NCBI GenBank assembly: GCA_008694505.1
Contig: VZDJ01000049.1
Span: forward strand, 3,997,932 to 4,061,931
Source of the DNA: Cyanoderma ruficeps
Taxonomy: Eukaryota > Chordata > Aves > Passeriformes > Timaliidae
DNA length: 64,000 nucleotides
Reading direction: 5' to 3'
Shown: in pieces, positions 25,601 through 37,420 of the stretch
Numbering within the stretch: position 1 is the stretch's first letter
How the letters are laid out: every line of letters begins with the position of its first letter
Notes under the pieces: model-generated
Seen by the model: only the letters and a program-made list of their open reading frames with translations
What the model was told of the DNA's origin: nothing
The model's database searches: none
Program-made: the position numbers and the translations under genes

Positions 25601-26154
25601 TACTTTTTACTTCCATGGAAAAAGGGTTCTACTGTGTTAACTTAGAAAATCCATTTTTTTTAATATTGTGGTTCTTGTTAAAGCCCCGTTCCAGAGCCTT
25701 GTGCAACTTCTCCTCATCTCGAGCTCAGACACTTGGAGGCAGCAAATCAAGGCACACAAGATGCTCCCATTTCGAGTGTGGCCTTTCCTAGACTAAGACC
25801 TAAATAAAATGCAAAACTGTTCAGAACCAGTGGATTCAACAGAAAACTCACTTTTTTAGTGCATGCCTCACCTTATCCATTTTATTAAAATATTGCTGGA
25901 GTGATGCATGTGAAACTAACACATAAGAAGGAATACACTGGGCTGGAAAGGGAAAGTTCTGATCTATAACCGTATCATGGATTTTTGTGTTCAAAAACAC
26001 ACAAGGAACCAGCAGTTTAAAATTTTAAAAGACCCTCACTACCTAGTAACTTCCTGTCCATGACAAAAAAAAAATTCACATCTTCAAATGTATCACAGCT
26101 TTATCCAGAAATCATCCTGTGATAGAAAATAGGCAATTTTTAGACTGCTGAGGA
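22700..26154. other. Gene-free sequence with a G+C-richer patch
   Basis: A G+C-richer stretch at about 23260-23560 opens short frames on the minus strand without family resemblance. A donor-like GGTGAGT lies at 23261-23267 but no exon can be built. A T-run lies near 24016-24029. Cytosine-rich sequence lies at 24895-25010. No interspersed repeats were recognised. Confidence 0.5.
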
Positions 26155-26310
26155 GCATTTATAGGCTTTATCTGTGATTGCATTTGTAATTTGGGTAATT
26201 GTGCATGCACAACTGGCCAGCTGCATGCAGAATCACCCAGTTTGCACATGTTGCCATAATTGCCACTTGAATTATGACATTTTACAGTTGTGTGCATGCA
26301 AATATGAGCA
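26155..26310. promoter_or_regulatory. Palindrome-dense candidate regulatory element
   Basis: Three perfect palindromes are packed into 30 bp: GTGCATGCAC (26201-26210), CTGGCCAG (26213-26220) and CTGCATGCAG (26221-26230). Downstream GTGCATGCAAAT (26292-26303) joins a fourth GCATGC core to a perfect octamer. TGCATG is the RBFOX splicing-factor recognition element when transcribed (known for the family), and the octamer is the POU-factor site. The function here is inferred only from motif density. Confidence 0.4.
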
Positions 26311-29300
26311 GAACAAGACTCATTTGATAAACAAAGCACTTTGCTCTGGTTTTCAGTCCTTCCTAATCAGTCAGAGTACTTGAGGCCGTTTCTGCTGACA
26401 CTTGAAACAGGAGCTGTATCCTGAATTTAGTACTGAAGAAGCTTCTCTGACCTTATGTAAGCAAGGAAAAACAGCAATGGGACATGGCTGGAGCTGCAAG
26501 ACAGATCAGTTGGCACAAAAAGTAGCGGCAAGTCTCACTTGTATCACTTGGTGACATCCTGGACACCAAAGCTTCATTGATAATCAGAATAAGTATCTTT
26601 GCTGCTTTGTACTCCTACGAAATTTCACCCACTGTCTCCAAGTAGAACAAATACTAGAAGTCAAATAACATAGCAGCACCCAGAAATTCCACAGAAGTGA
26701 AGCTGTTCTGCCTTGCTCTGCTTTGAAGGGTCTCAGTAGTGCTGAGATTAAACCAGCAGAGCTGGATCTCCCACTTCAGCAAAGTTTGCAACTCCAGAGG
26801 AAGAGATGAAGATTCAGGATCAGCACCAGGGATGTGCAGACTGGATGAGTTAGAGCCCCCCTAAGATCACCTCTGAAAAGGCCAGGAAAATTATCTTTAT
26901 GATATACTGTACCTGGAATAGGAAATACTGGAATTCAAAAGGTTACCTGCACAGTTTAACAGAAGTGGCCAGACTGGATATAATTAAAAAAATAATAAAA
27001 ATCTGCTCCACAGACCTGGCCAAATTTTCCTTCTTCACAGCTCATCTTGCATTCATCTGTGCTGTATGATGAGGCTGAGGAGGTCTATTTCTTCAAATAT
27101 AAAAGTAGGACTGGACAGAGGCGGCCTGGAGATTACATCATCCTATCTTCAATAAAGTCAGTTTCTTTTCCATTAAATAAACCTTCCTGCTTAGAGGAAA
27201 GTGAGCCTTCCTGTTTACACTGAGAGATAAATATAGAGAAAAGCTACCAGCATAAAAAGATGCTCAGCCTTGGGAGTACAGAGTGAAGATTTAGAAAAAT
27301 GCATTTTCAAGTATCACTACAGGTCGGGCAAGAAATGAGTCAAGTTCTAAACTTGATTCCAACCTGTGCGTTTGTCTCTGGAATGTGCTGTTTAACAGTG
27401 TCTGAAATGACAAACATATCTTCACGTCTTTCTTTTTTCCACACAGACTAAATCCCTGCAGAATCTGGAAGGCTTCTCGATTTATGAACTCATTCTCACT
27501 GAAGCTGGGAGGAAAGTTTGACACTTTGTTTAGAAGAGAGCGAAGAAAGGAAAACGGGGACACAGATCTCCGTGGCCTGCTGAGACTGACAGAGGAAGTC
27601 TGGAGCAGCTGTGACACATTTCACGGCTGCCACAACTAACAGCCCAGTAAAGTCAGGTTGACAACTCAATAGCCTCAAAAGGGACCATTCCCTAAAAAAA
27701 CTCTTCAGTCTGTGACAGGGGACACCGGGACTGCCTCTAGTCTCACCTCGCACTGCAACAGCTCTCCTAAATCATTCCCATGGCATTAAAGCCACTTACC
27801 AGGGCAATTACAACAGCAAACCCTCCCTCCCTGCTGCAGAACACAGAGGTGGATAATGGATGCTCATTGTGGAGCCCGGGAGGTCAGGTGTGTGAAAGCT
27901 GTAATTGCTGTTTCACATCCACTAATGCCAATTGTCAGCACATTAGGGAAAGGAGGATGAAACTTTGGGTTCCTCCCTACCCACGAACATAAACAGCACG
28001 TTACACTTTTGTACACTCTGCAAGAAATTAATACACAGAGAGAGATAAGCGTGTATAAAAGTATCACACAGGACATGAATTCTTAAATAATATTTTTTGA
28101 GCTACATAGGCTGGTTCTTGAGTGAGACATAATTCTATCTTTATTCCTTATGTATTACACACAGGTAGTTGTACAAAGATTCAGGTTCGAGAAGTCATCT
28201 GCCAAAAAATATGGGATATTCAGCCAGCATTCAAGGCTAATCAAAAATTGTTTCTTCTTCAAAACTTCCCACAGGAAAAATAATTAGACAAAGATTCCAC
28301 ACCTTTACAAACATCCAAACTGTGGTTTCTTCCTCTCTCTTGATTTTCTCAGGTTTTGTTTAGCCTTGCTCCAAACACAAGTTTTTCCCCACTGAGTCAC
28401 GGGAGATTGAAACATTTCGTTAGAGTTACTAGCAACCATCTCAACAAATAATCTTTGCAGTTTGGTGATGCTAAAGGCCAGTAAGGATACAGGAAGTTTC
28501 AGCCCATAACAGGGTTGGGCGTACGTCTCCATTCTCCAGTTTTTTATTAAAGGGAGCTGCAGATCAGGAAATTTGTTCAATTCCTTCTGGCAAAGGTAAA
28601 ACTCAAAGACAAAACCCTCTTCCATCACCTTCTACCCCTCAAGAACAAAGTCTGCATTTACAGAAATCAGGCCCCTGGACTTTTATTTTTGAGCCACACA
28701 CTTGGGGGGGGCAGCAGATTTCAATTTCTCTCTTTTCCTGGATTGGAGATTAAAGAAATATGTCACACCCCATTGAAATATTTCTGCCTGCATTCTGTCT
28801 GCCAAACCATTGCTGACACTTTAAAGGTCAAATACTTTCTCCTTATATTCTTGTCTGGACCAAAGCGAAGTTCTGCAGTGCTTCATACTGGCTTTACAAA
28901 CACTCTTTGTTAATATGAGTACAAGAACAGGAATCACTTAATTTTTACACACTCCTCCACCTTCCACATGCTAGCAGTTTTCAGAACCATTTCCCCCTCT
29001 TTCCTCCAAGTGTTTGAATGGACTCAAACTGGCTGCATCAAAAGGGTGTTTCTTAAGCAGCATTAAGAAGGCCCTATTAAAAATATCTCAAGCAGAGCAA
29101 CAGAATAGAAAACAGCTTCCAGGAAAACAGCAGAACTCAAAGTCAGTGAAGTTAAGGGCAAAATGTTGATGGGAGCCAACTGAGAGATTGACTCAAAATT
29201 GGGGTTTTTTTTAAATATACAAATCTTGGTCAAAATTACCAGCTACATTCTAGATACTCTTGCAGACAAAGAGTAAAGGGAGCAAGATCTCTTGAGGCAA

Positions 29301-29749
29301 CAAAGTGAGTTTGCTGAAAACCCACTTGCCATATTCCAGCAGGTCATGGAGGGTTTGAGACCCCTGATATGTAGAATTTCCCCTTTTTATATATTCAAGC
29401 ATATCTAGAGAGGAAGGGAGAAGAAACTCTGTAAATTCTTCCCCCTCCCATAATGTGCAGAGGTCGCTGTACATTTTCAACTATTCCAAATTCAGGAAAC
29501 AAACAAACTAACTAAAATAAAACCACTTCAGCTGGGGACAGACCTTTTATTTCCTTGTTTTTTAAGGCCTCCACAGCAAGACATTCCCCCGGTGTACACT
29601 GCAGATTTCCAGAACCTCCATCCCCTCTGGAGATGTGCATCAGTCCAAGCTAAGGTCAGCAGGATGCCGGGCTCCCTTCCTCTGCGAAGCCCTCACGATT
29701 TTGGATTAAAAAGGGAACTACAAAAAAAGTGGGTTTTCTACTCTTCAGG
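26311..29749. other. Gene-free sequence
   Basis: Minus-strand frames of 85-108 codons (27291-27617, 27496-27753, 28305-28628) overlap one another or lack any recognisable feature. No SINE, LINE or LTR was recognised and no splice-bounded exon stands out. Confidence 0.55.
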
Positions 29750-31250
29750 AAGTCTCCATTGAAAGCCATAAAATATACACATGCACTGTTGAATTATCTA
29801 TGAGCTTAAAAGGATTTAATAAGCATATGTGCTATTTTTAGTGAAACACTACAAAGCCTAGATACACGAGTCTTCTCCTGCCAGTTTCCATGCTTTGGCT
29901 TGCACTGTTAAAACTTACTGTGCTGCTATAAATCTAACACCCACTGGAATAAAAACCTAAATTAAATATCAGGCACTTTTACCAATGATTTATAAATGCA
30001 CCGATCATTTCCTAAAACAAAGGCTTTATCCACTATGGAATAGGAATCATTTCTGATTGTTCTGTACAATTCCTGTCCACCAAGTTTGTGATTATTACTT
30101 TACACACCACAAGGAGGGAACATGCATGTATCTGTCACTTACAATTTATTATAATGTCCTAAAAGCAAGTCCATCAATTTATTTTTAATGGACTCCTAAA
30201 AGAATTTTTAAGTACATTCCTTAGACTTCTTGTAGTTCCCCAACACTTTCTCTCAACACATGATGGATAGCTTCCATTTTAAAATATGACATTTGTTGTA
30301 ATACAGTTTAAATTACTTTCCTTCACGGAGCATGTGTTATTCAGAGTTACCATTATGCACTAAGAAATTGTACATTATGCTGCTGCTTTATCTCCTTTTA
30401 TGGCTCATGTTACAGTTGCATCTATTCAGGTACAATTACACTGGGGGAAAATGATTTAACATTTGTATTAAGAACAGTTCTGTTCAGCAAATTTATTTCA
30501 GCTTTTGGTTAATTACTAAAGATTACTGAGAACAATCCCAAACAGCTACAGCATGTAGATTTTAAATTAAGCAACTAAAACATGTTCACCCCAAGATATG
30601 TACTCGCAGTACAACAGATTTATTGCGCTGTATCTGCAGGCAAAGTTGTAGCAAACTTGGTGTGTTCCATAAATTCCTTGTAACATGGGCTAAAGGAAAT
30701 TTTCCCAACAGGATTAGCTCTTAGTATTTAGAGCATTTTTCTGTCTCAGTTCTCTCAAGTTTCACTGAACATCATTGAGGAAAAAAGGTAATCATGTTAT
30801 GTAGTTGTAGTAATGTATGAAGTAAGAGTGCGAATTCCTCTGATTCTGAGCATTGTTTTATAATGTAGGGATCCAAATTGAATAATTAATACTTGTTCAA
30901 AATTCTATTGTTTCTCTCTCCTGCTTCCAATGAAAATGCAAAACATTTTCCCTATCAGTTTTTCCATCTATGGATGCAAATGATAAAATTTATGCTGTAA
31001 ATTAGAATCTGTTTTGTTCACATTGCCAGTAAGATGGTGAACAATATTTTTATATATACAGAGTGTAACCTGTTGGACAAGTACAAAGACATTTTAATCA
31101 GGCTATAATAGGTATTCTTTTTCTGTTCATTAAGATAAAGAAATGTTTGGCAGGCAAATGTTTCATTAGGTTGTAATTTGCTTTGATATGCAAATTGAGA
31201 TGTAATTAGTTTTGCATTTCTGAAGAGGTAGAGTCTATGTGCTGCACATT
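29750..31250. promoter_or_regulatory. Long A+T-rich repeat-free block, candidate conserved noncoding region
   Basis: About 1.5 kb is almost devoid of frames over 60 codons on either strand, free of interspersed repeats and simple repeats, and rich in TAAT/ATTA cores. It carries two perfect octamers (30974-30981 and 31188-31195), the second inside a SOX-POU composite-like site. This texture is typical of deeply conserved noncoding DNA near developmental genes, but I infer this without an alignment. Neutral A+T-rich intronic sequence is the alternative. Confidence 0.35.
31181..31195 (+). promoter_or_regulatory. SOX-POU (SOX2-OCT4-type) composite-like site
   Basis: CTTTGATATGCAAAT matches 14 of 15 positions of the known SOX-POU composite consensus CTTTGTTATGCAAAT. 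The POU octamer half is perfect and the mismatch is in the SOX half. It lies in a repeat-free A+T-rich block. Binding is not shown by sequence alone. Confidence 0.45.
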
Positions 31251-34200
31251 TTTATGTGTTGAGTAATGGAAGCTCAACTAGATCCCTTCCTTCATCCCCA
31301 AAACCAACCTCCAAACTCCCACGCCATCCTCTTGTAAATATCCTTAAAACCAAGAGCCGTCCACAGCCTTTCTCTCAGGTAAGTTCTTCCAAATTTACTT
31401 CAAAAAAGAAATTACCTCAGAGGATGCCTGATCAAGTTGATTTATTTTTTGTTTGTTTTCAACTCTATTCTGCGACAGTGGAAATCGTGTGGCAGAACGA
31501 GAAGCTGATGTAAATAAACGTGACTGCAGCATCCACAGGACAGCTAAAGCAACTTACACCCAACACTGAGAGCAGAGCCTGGGGTTAAGCAGGGGCTGCA
31601 TATTTGAAATGAGGGAACTCAGCTCAACACACGGAGGTATCTGGTGTTATTAACAACCAGTGAAGGAGAAGACGACTAATTCTAATTCCTCTTTTTAACA
31701 AGGCAAGTAAGAAGCATAAAGATAGGTTTGAAATTTAAAATAATCTGTTTGTCTCAGCCGACTACAACAGATCAGTAGGAATTAGTGGAGTAAACTACAA
31801 AACAAGCCACGATGTTACAGGTTTGGGGACACATCACAAATTAGGAGTGACTTATCTGTGGTTAGGACCTGTCGGTGTTGCATCTTTTGAAAGCCATTCT
31901 GTTAGAAGAAAATAACTTTTTATCTTCATTTAGCCAGAAACCTGGAATATTTTAACACATGAAAGGTTAAAATATTTAAGTTAAGGGTCTTGGGTGTCTT
32001 CTATTCTGAGCCAAACAGTGACAGATGCCTACCAGTTTCATCAGAGCTATTGAGGACTTCCTGATTTAAAGAAGAAAACAAACATTTTTCAGTGTTGTAA
32101 GGAAGTCTCAATAGGAAAACTTAGACAAAAAATTGTGAAAGAACTTTGTCAAAAGTTGAATAGGAATCCCCCTTTTTACTTTTTTTTTCATTTCCGCATC
32201 AATTCATAGGCGTCCCATCACTTCAGTGTCTCAATGCATTCATTTTCAACAAAAAATGAAAAGACAGAACTAAAAGTTGGCTACAATGCCAGTAGGAACA
32301 TCTCACTAACCCTCAAAATCTCATATAAGTATTTTAAGGTGCACATTAATAGATGGATTTATTTTCATTCCAAGCCAGGCTGAAAGCTGTCTAAAATAAT
32401 TCACACAACAGAGCAGAGAAACCAAGATTTTTAACCAGGCTCCACCCTGAAAGTGAGAGACTGACTGCCTTTCTCCTCAGAAAGGTGTAACACATCTGGA
32501 TACCATTGTGGAATTATTGTATAATTCTGTATTCTCATTCCAGCACTCCAAGCCAGTGTGAACTTTGCCAGTGTTGTCCTACTGAATGTCTAAGTGCCAC
32601 TCCAGCAAAGCAAACATTTTACTTCAGCCTGAGCTGCCTCTGCAGGATTTTTGGGCTTTTGCAGGGAAGAAAGCATTTGCTTGTAAATGTTTGTTTCTAA
32701 ATTGGACTAAATCCACATTAAGGACAGCAGGAACACTACAAGGTTCAGCCTGTACATCAGAGGAGTTCTATCATGCTACCAGGTGACAGACATGCATTTG
32801 TGATTTTTTTGACTCAATTTTAACCTTGCTCTTCTTCATACAGGCTGGCTGGACAGTACCATGCATGGGATGCAATTATTGAGGACTAAAATTACGATAT
32901 AGTTTTTAATATGACAGCCAGTGTGGCACTAGCATGTGTTTAAATCAATTTTATTCACTGTTTTTATTTTGTGATCTGATAAAACAGGGGAATTTGGAGA
33001 TCACCAAAAGAGCCAAAGCTGGCCAGGAAGAACCCAAATATCCAGAGACAGCGAGGAGCTCTCCCAGAGCCAGGATTCTGCTCAGCTTTGCTGCTAGGCT
33101 GATCTGTTCACCTTCCCAGAGATAAGGAGGGAGCAGGAAATTAATCAGTAATGAAACAGCCGGTCTGAATTTGAAAGAGGTGAAGAGTGACAATAAAAAA
33201 TGATATTAGCCCATAAAATTGAGGAACTCTTGTTATTTCTAGGTGATAATTTTGGCTTAACACACTCAGAGCAAGCACAAACATGGAGGAGCAACACCAT
33301 GAGCTGGAAATGAGGGTGAGGATGAGCTCAGGCCATGGTGACAGCAGCCACTGCTCTGAAACTGCAGTGACATTTCCCAGCTCCTTGCATTCACTTCCTC
33401 CTAAAAAGCAGCAGCTGCCAGAAGTGTGCCCAGTGTACTCACATGCTTTTTCACATGACAGCTTCAAAACAGGTAACAGATGTCACTGGAGAGCAACAAG
33501 AACTCTCTTTAGATCTAATCAGCGCAATAGTGGCTTTCAAATGCATTAGTGGCACTTACAGATCATCCACAGCTTTCGGGGTTTAAGATAAATCATTCTT
33601 CAGAACACATGCATCTTTTATCCCACAAGCCTGAAGTGTTGAGATCTATCACACAGGGAATTTACTATGCATATAAACAGAAGCACAACGCTCAAAAAAC
33701 AAGAGTTTACAGGGATCTTTCATCCTGACACTACATATTGAACGTAGCAAAACATTCAGTTCCCCTCTGGTTTTATTTTCACTGCCTGGAATAGGAAGAT
33801 GACATGGATTTAATGAAATTGCATATGTTCTATCAAGACACAAGGCAAGAGAAGAGGGTTGAAAATGAAAAGCTTCAAGCTTTGACAATGGAAATAATGA
33901 GGAGACATTCACAAGAGATAAGGAATGAATGATACTGATCTACAAAGATTTACAAGTGTGATTTGTCATGTTCTGAGCAGGTCTGATTTTATGCCTGTCA
34001 AGCTCAATAGACATACTCCCCTGAACTCCACTGTGTTTAGGTGCAAGCCCTTAATCTGTAATCTTAACAAGATCTACAGGCTACAATTTCAAGGTAGAAA
34101 TTCTGGACTTGAAATGGGATCACAGTTTAAGCGAGTTGCTCTCCAACTTTCCAAGATATATATTGGCTAGACCATCAGTGCAGTCTTCAGACAGACATTA

Positions 34201-36229
34201 GATATTGATTTAGAGATAAGCTGTATTTCAGCCACAAGACTGAGACAGAAATTCCCATTTCAGATCTACAGAGACACCACGGAGGTCACCAGCTGAACCA
34301 GTCCATTCTCTCCTGGAAACTCCTTGAGGCTGCGACTGAAATAAAAATGTTGATTGAACTTCTTAGTTTGTTTGCAACAGAAAAAAAGAAAACGGGAAAA
34401 AAGGAATCAAATCAGCGTTGCCATGAAGTGTTTGGTGCTGTCACTGCTGCTCCAAGGGAGCACAGATGAATCTCACTTGCAAGGGAAGAGCCGTGTGAGA
34501 GCAGCGGGCCGGCACACGCGGGATGACAACTCAAGTGCTGTGCTCAAAACAAACAGCACCAGAGCTCCGGCACAGCCGTAGCTCACAAGCTCTGCCAGCA
34601 GTCTGGAATAAAAATAAAATTGTTTCTTCTGTCGTGCCTTCCCTTTGATAAGCTTTCAAGCGCATGGCAAACATGAATTAATCAGTTCTTGGATCGCTCA
34701 CGGCACGAAAAGATGGCTGGGGCAGAGAGGGGGGAAACAGGATAAAAGAGCCCTGGCTGCTCCTGCTGGAGAAGTCATCAGCTGCTGATGCAACTCTACC
34801 TTAGCCCAGTTTGCTGGGGAAGAGCTTGGGACAGTCCACGAGACATTACGGTACAACATATTAAAGGATGTTATTTAAAAGACCATCCCACATCAGCCCC
34901 CATCCTGTATTTATCACCAGCCCAACTCTGCTGCAGCAGAAACATTTAGGATCTTTATTACAGGCTCACACAGCTGCACAGGAAGACCTGTCACACATCC
35001 TTTGTGCAATGTCACCCTCAGGCTTTGCTCAAATTTCTTACAAAACGCTGTATAGAAATTCTCGCTCTTTGGTCACTAGCTTTACAGTTTTATTATTGCT
35101 TCAAAACACCCACACAACCGTATGGCTTCAAACTAACTCCATTAAAGCAAGAGATCTCCTTAGCTTTGTAGTGAATTCTTAGTTTCATAGCTCTAACATG
35201 AATAGCAATAATGTGACTTTTTGCTGTTTAACCTCAGCAAACATATTTTAGCTTTAATGCACCTGTCAAGCCCACGATTTTTTTCAAACACAGAATCATT
35301 TTAATACAAATTTGCAAAAGACTATGTCAGACATCCAACTGATAATGATTTAACTTCTCTTTTAGGAATTTTTTGTAACAGAAGCAGCACTGCAGACAGA
35401 TGTAGACAAGGTCTTGAAGTGCAATTCAAACAACTACGATTAGTGATGAGAAACTGCACAATTTAAGTTAGAGATGTGACCCACTTCACCAGCACAGCAA
35501 TCTTCACTGCTGTCAGGAGACTAGGAAAAAATACCTTTGCAATATTGGATTTCAGCAGCCCCACAGAAAATATGCTTTTTGATGTATTATTACTAAATTA
35601 CTTTTGAATATCTGCACTAAAGCATGAATTTATATAATTTTAAGTTACGTATTTTCAGTAGAAATGAGAATCTTAATTGGTTTTGTTGATGGTAATGGAT
35701 AGCAGGAAGAGTAAAGTTTCACTTCATACATTAAGCAGAAAAAGCATATCTACAAAAGAGGAGCAGGCAAATTTACACCATGCTCTAGTCTACTTCAAAC
35801 TTGTAGAACAATATAATTCTAAAGGAAAATGGATCCAAATGAGTTTTCAAGTTTTTAATCAGCTGGTGCAAGTATGGGCATGTGGGATTCCCTCTCATCC
35901 CTTGAGTTCTTCAAATGAAGGCTCAACCTCTTTATTAAAAAAAAATCTAAACAAGAAAATTACTTGATATGATAAAAATATGGAACTCCCAAGGTCATTT
36001 AATTTTGGATTTTTTCTCAATGTAATTGCTTTCAGAAACTCCTTTATTGACACATCTTACACCCCATCATTAGTGTTCCACCAGTCTACTTTAGAAAGTG
36101 TTTCAGCTGCTTGGGCAGTAGAAAGCCACAACAAGCCCCTCCATTCTTTTCTAGGTGCTATGAAAAAAGTTTTGTACATCTCAGCAGCTCTCAAGTTTTA
36201 ACTCTGCACCTGACAAAATGAAATATTAG
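31251..36229. other. Gene-free sequence
   Basis: A perfect splice-donor consensus lies at 31376-31384 (see findings), but no validated exon. G+C rises at about 33000-33120 and 34490-34580, where retained CpGs occur. Frames over 100 codons at 33141-33467 (minus) and 34868-35182 (plus) are unrecognised. No interspersed repeat was recognised. Confidence 0.5.
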
Positions 36230-37420
36230 CCGTACTCATCTTGACAAAGTGGGAAAATACGTATATGCAGCAGTCACATGATCCTACCAGTTGCTATGCT
36301 TGCTGCTCACACTGTATTAATTTATAATAAAAAGAATGTTCTGCCTTATTGATCTTCAGACCACAGCTAAGAGCTCTAATGCTTGAAGCATACCGAAGCT
36401 GTTTTGCTCTTTTCCTCATTCCCTCCCTTTCCCTTGGTTACATTATGCTAACCTCTGCAAAGTGGTTTTTATTACTTGATACGTTGTTGGTCTTTTCACC
36501 TTGAAATTGTTGACAGGAGAATAGAATGCTCTGTGTTGCGCTTTTAATCTCTATTCAAATATACATCTTGCTGTTTTTCACCCTGTCAAGTTAATCCCTT
36601 GGAAGTATCATAAAATAGCAGTGAGGTATAAAGCTGTGGAAGCGCTCAGTGTGGGACAGAGCTCAAACGTGCCAGGCATCTGCACGGGAGCCTTGTCTCT
36701 CCCTCGGAAAGGGCAAAGAATTCCTTGGGGCTTTTTGTTTGTCATCCTAAACTGAAAGCTGTCTTGGTGATAAGGCGACTTGAAATAGAAAGCCTTGCAT
36801 ACGAAGCAGCCTCCCTTTGTGCTTTTCAGGATCAAGTGGAGTTTTTTTTTTGTTTGCTTGCTTTCATTGTACTTTTCTTTACTCACTTCACAGCTATTGC
36901 TCTCTAGGATTTTAATTATAGGCTGCGTAGAGCCTAATATTCCTTTTTCTGCGCTTTTACTGGGTCTCACTCGTGTTCTGAAACGTTCATAGCCATCTCA
37001 TTACAAGACAGATGACAAAGCAGCCTTTGAAAGGCCGGCACACAGAGCAGATTCTATCACAGGGCAGTGATCAGCTGCTCTGCTCCCACCAGCACACGCT
37101 CAGGAGATCAAAGCAGCGTTAGGATTGTGATTCCTCCATGGATCCACAGGCAGGAGCAGAGGAAGGTCACTCTTTCATGAGACGTGTGGAGGATACCATT
37201 GCACTCTGATTCATTCAAATCACACACAGAATCCGCTGCGAGGATTTCCTCACGGCAGAGCAAGGAGGTTCTTAGATCTGCGAGGGGCATTGTGCCTTTT
37301 GATGTACCCGGGTTTGAAGGGCAACTGGAGCAACTCCTGTCGAAGAAAATGAATTCCTTTGGTTTCCACAGCCACCCTCACCCTTCTGTGAAATGCAGGG
37401 AACTTGCTTAGATGTTACAA
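36230..37420. promoter_or_regulatory. Repeat-free stretch with scattered CpGs, candidate regulatory region
   Basis: The stretch has several retained CpGs (for example near 36479, 36538, 36643, 36669, 36775, 37222, 37252 and 37308). A 120-codon minus-strand frame (36608-36970) and a plus frame (37184-37411) occur but are unrecognised and show no splice boundaries. Enhancer or noncoding exon are both possible; neither is demonstrated. Confidence 0.25.
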
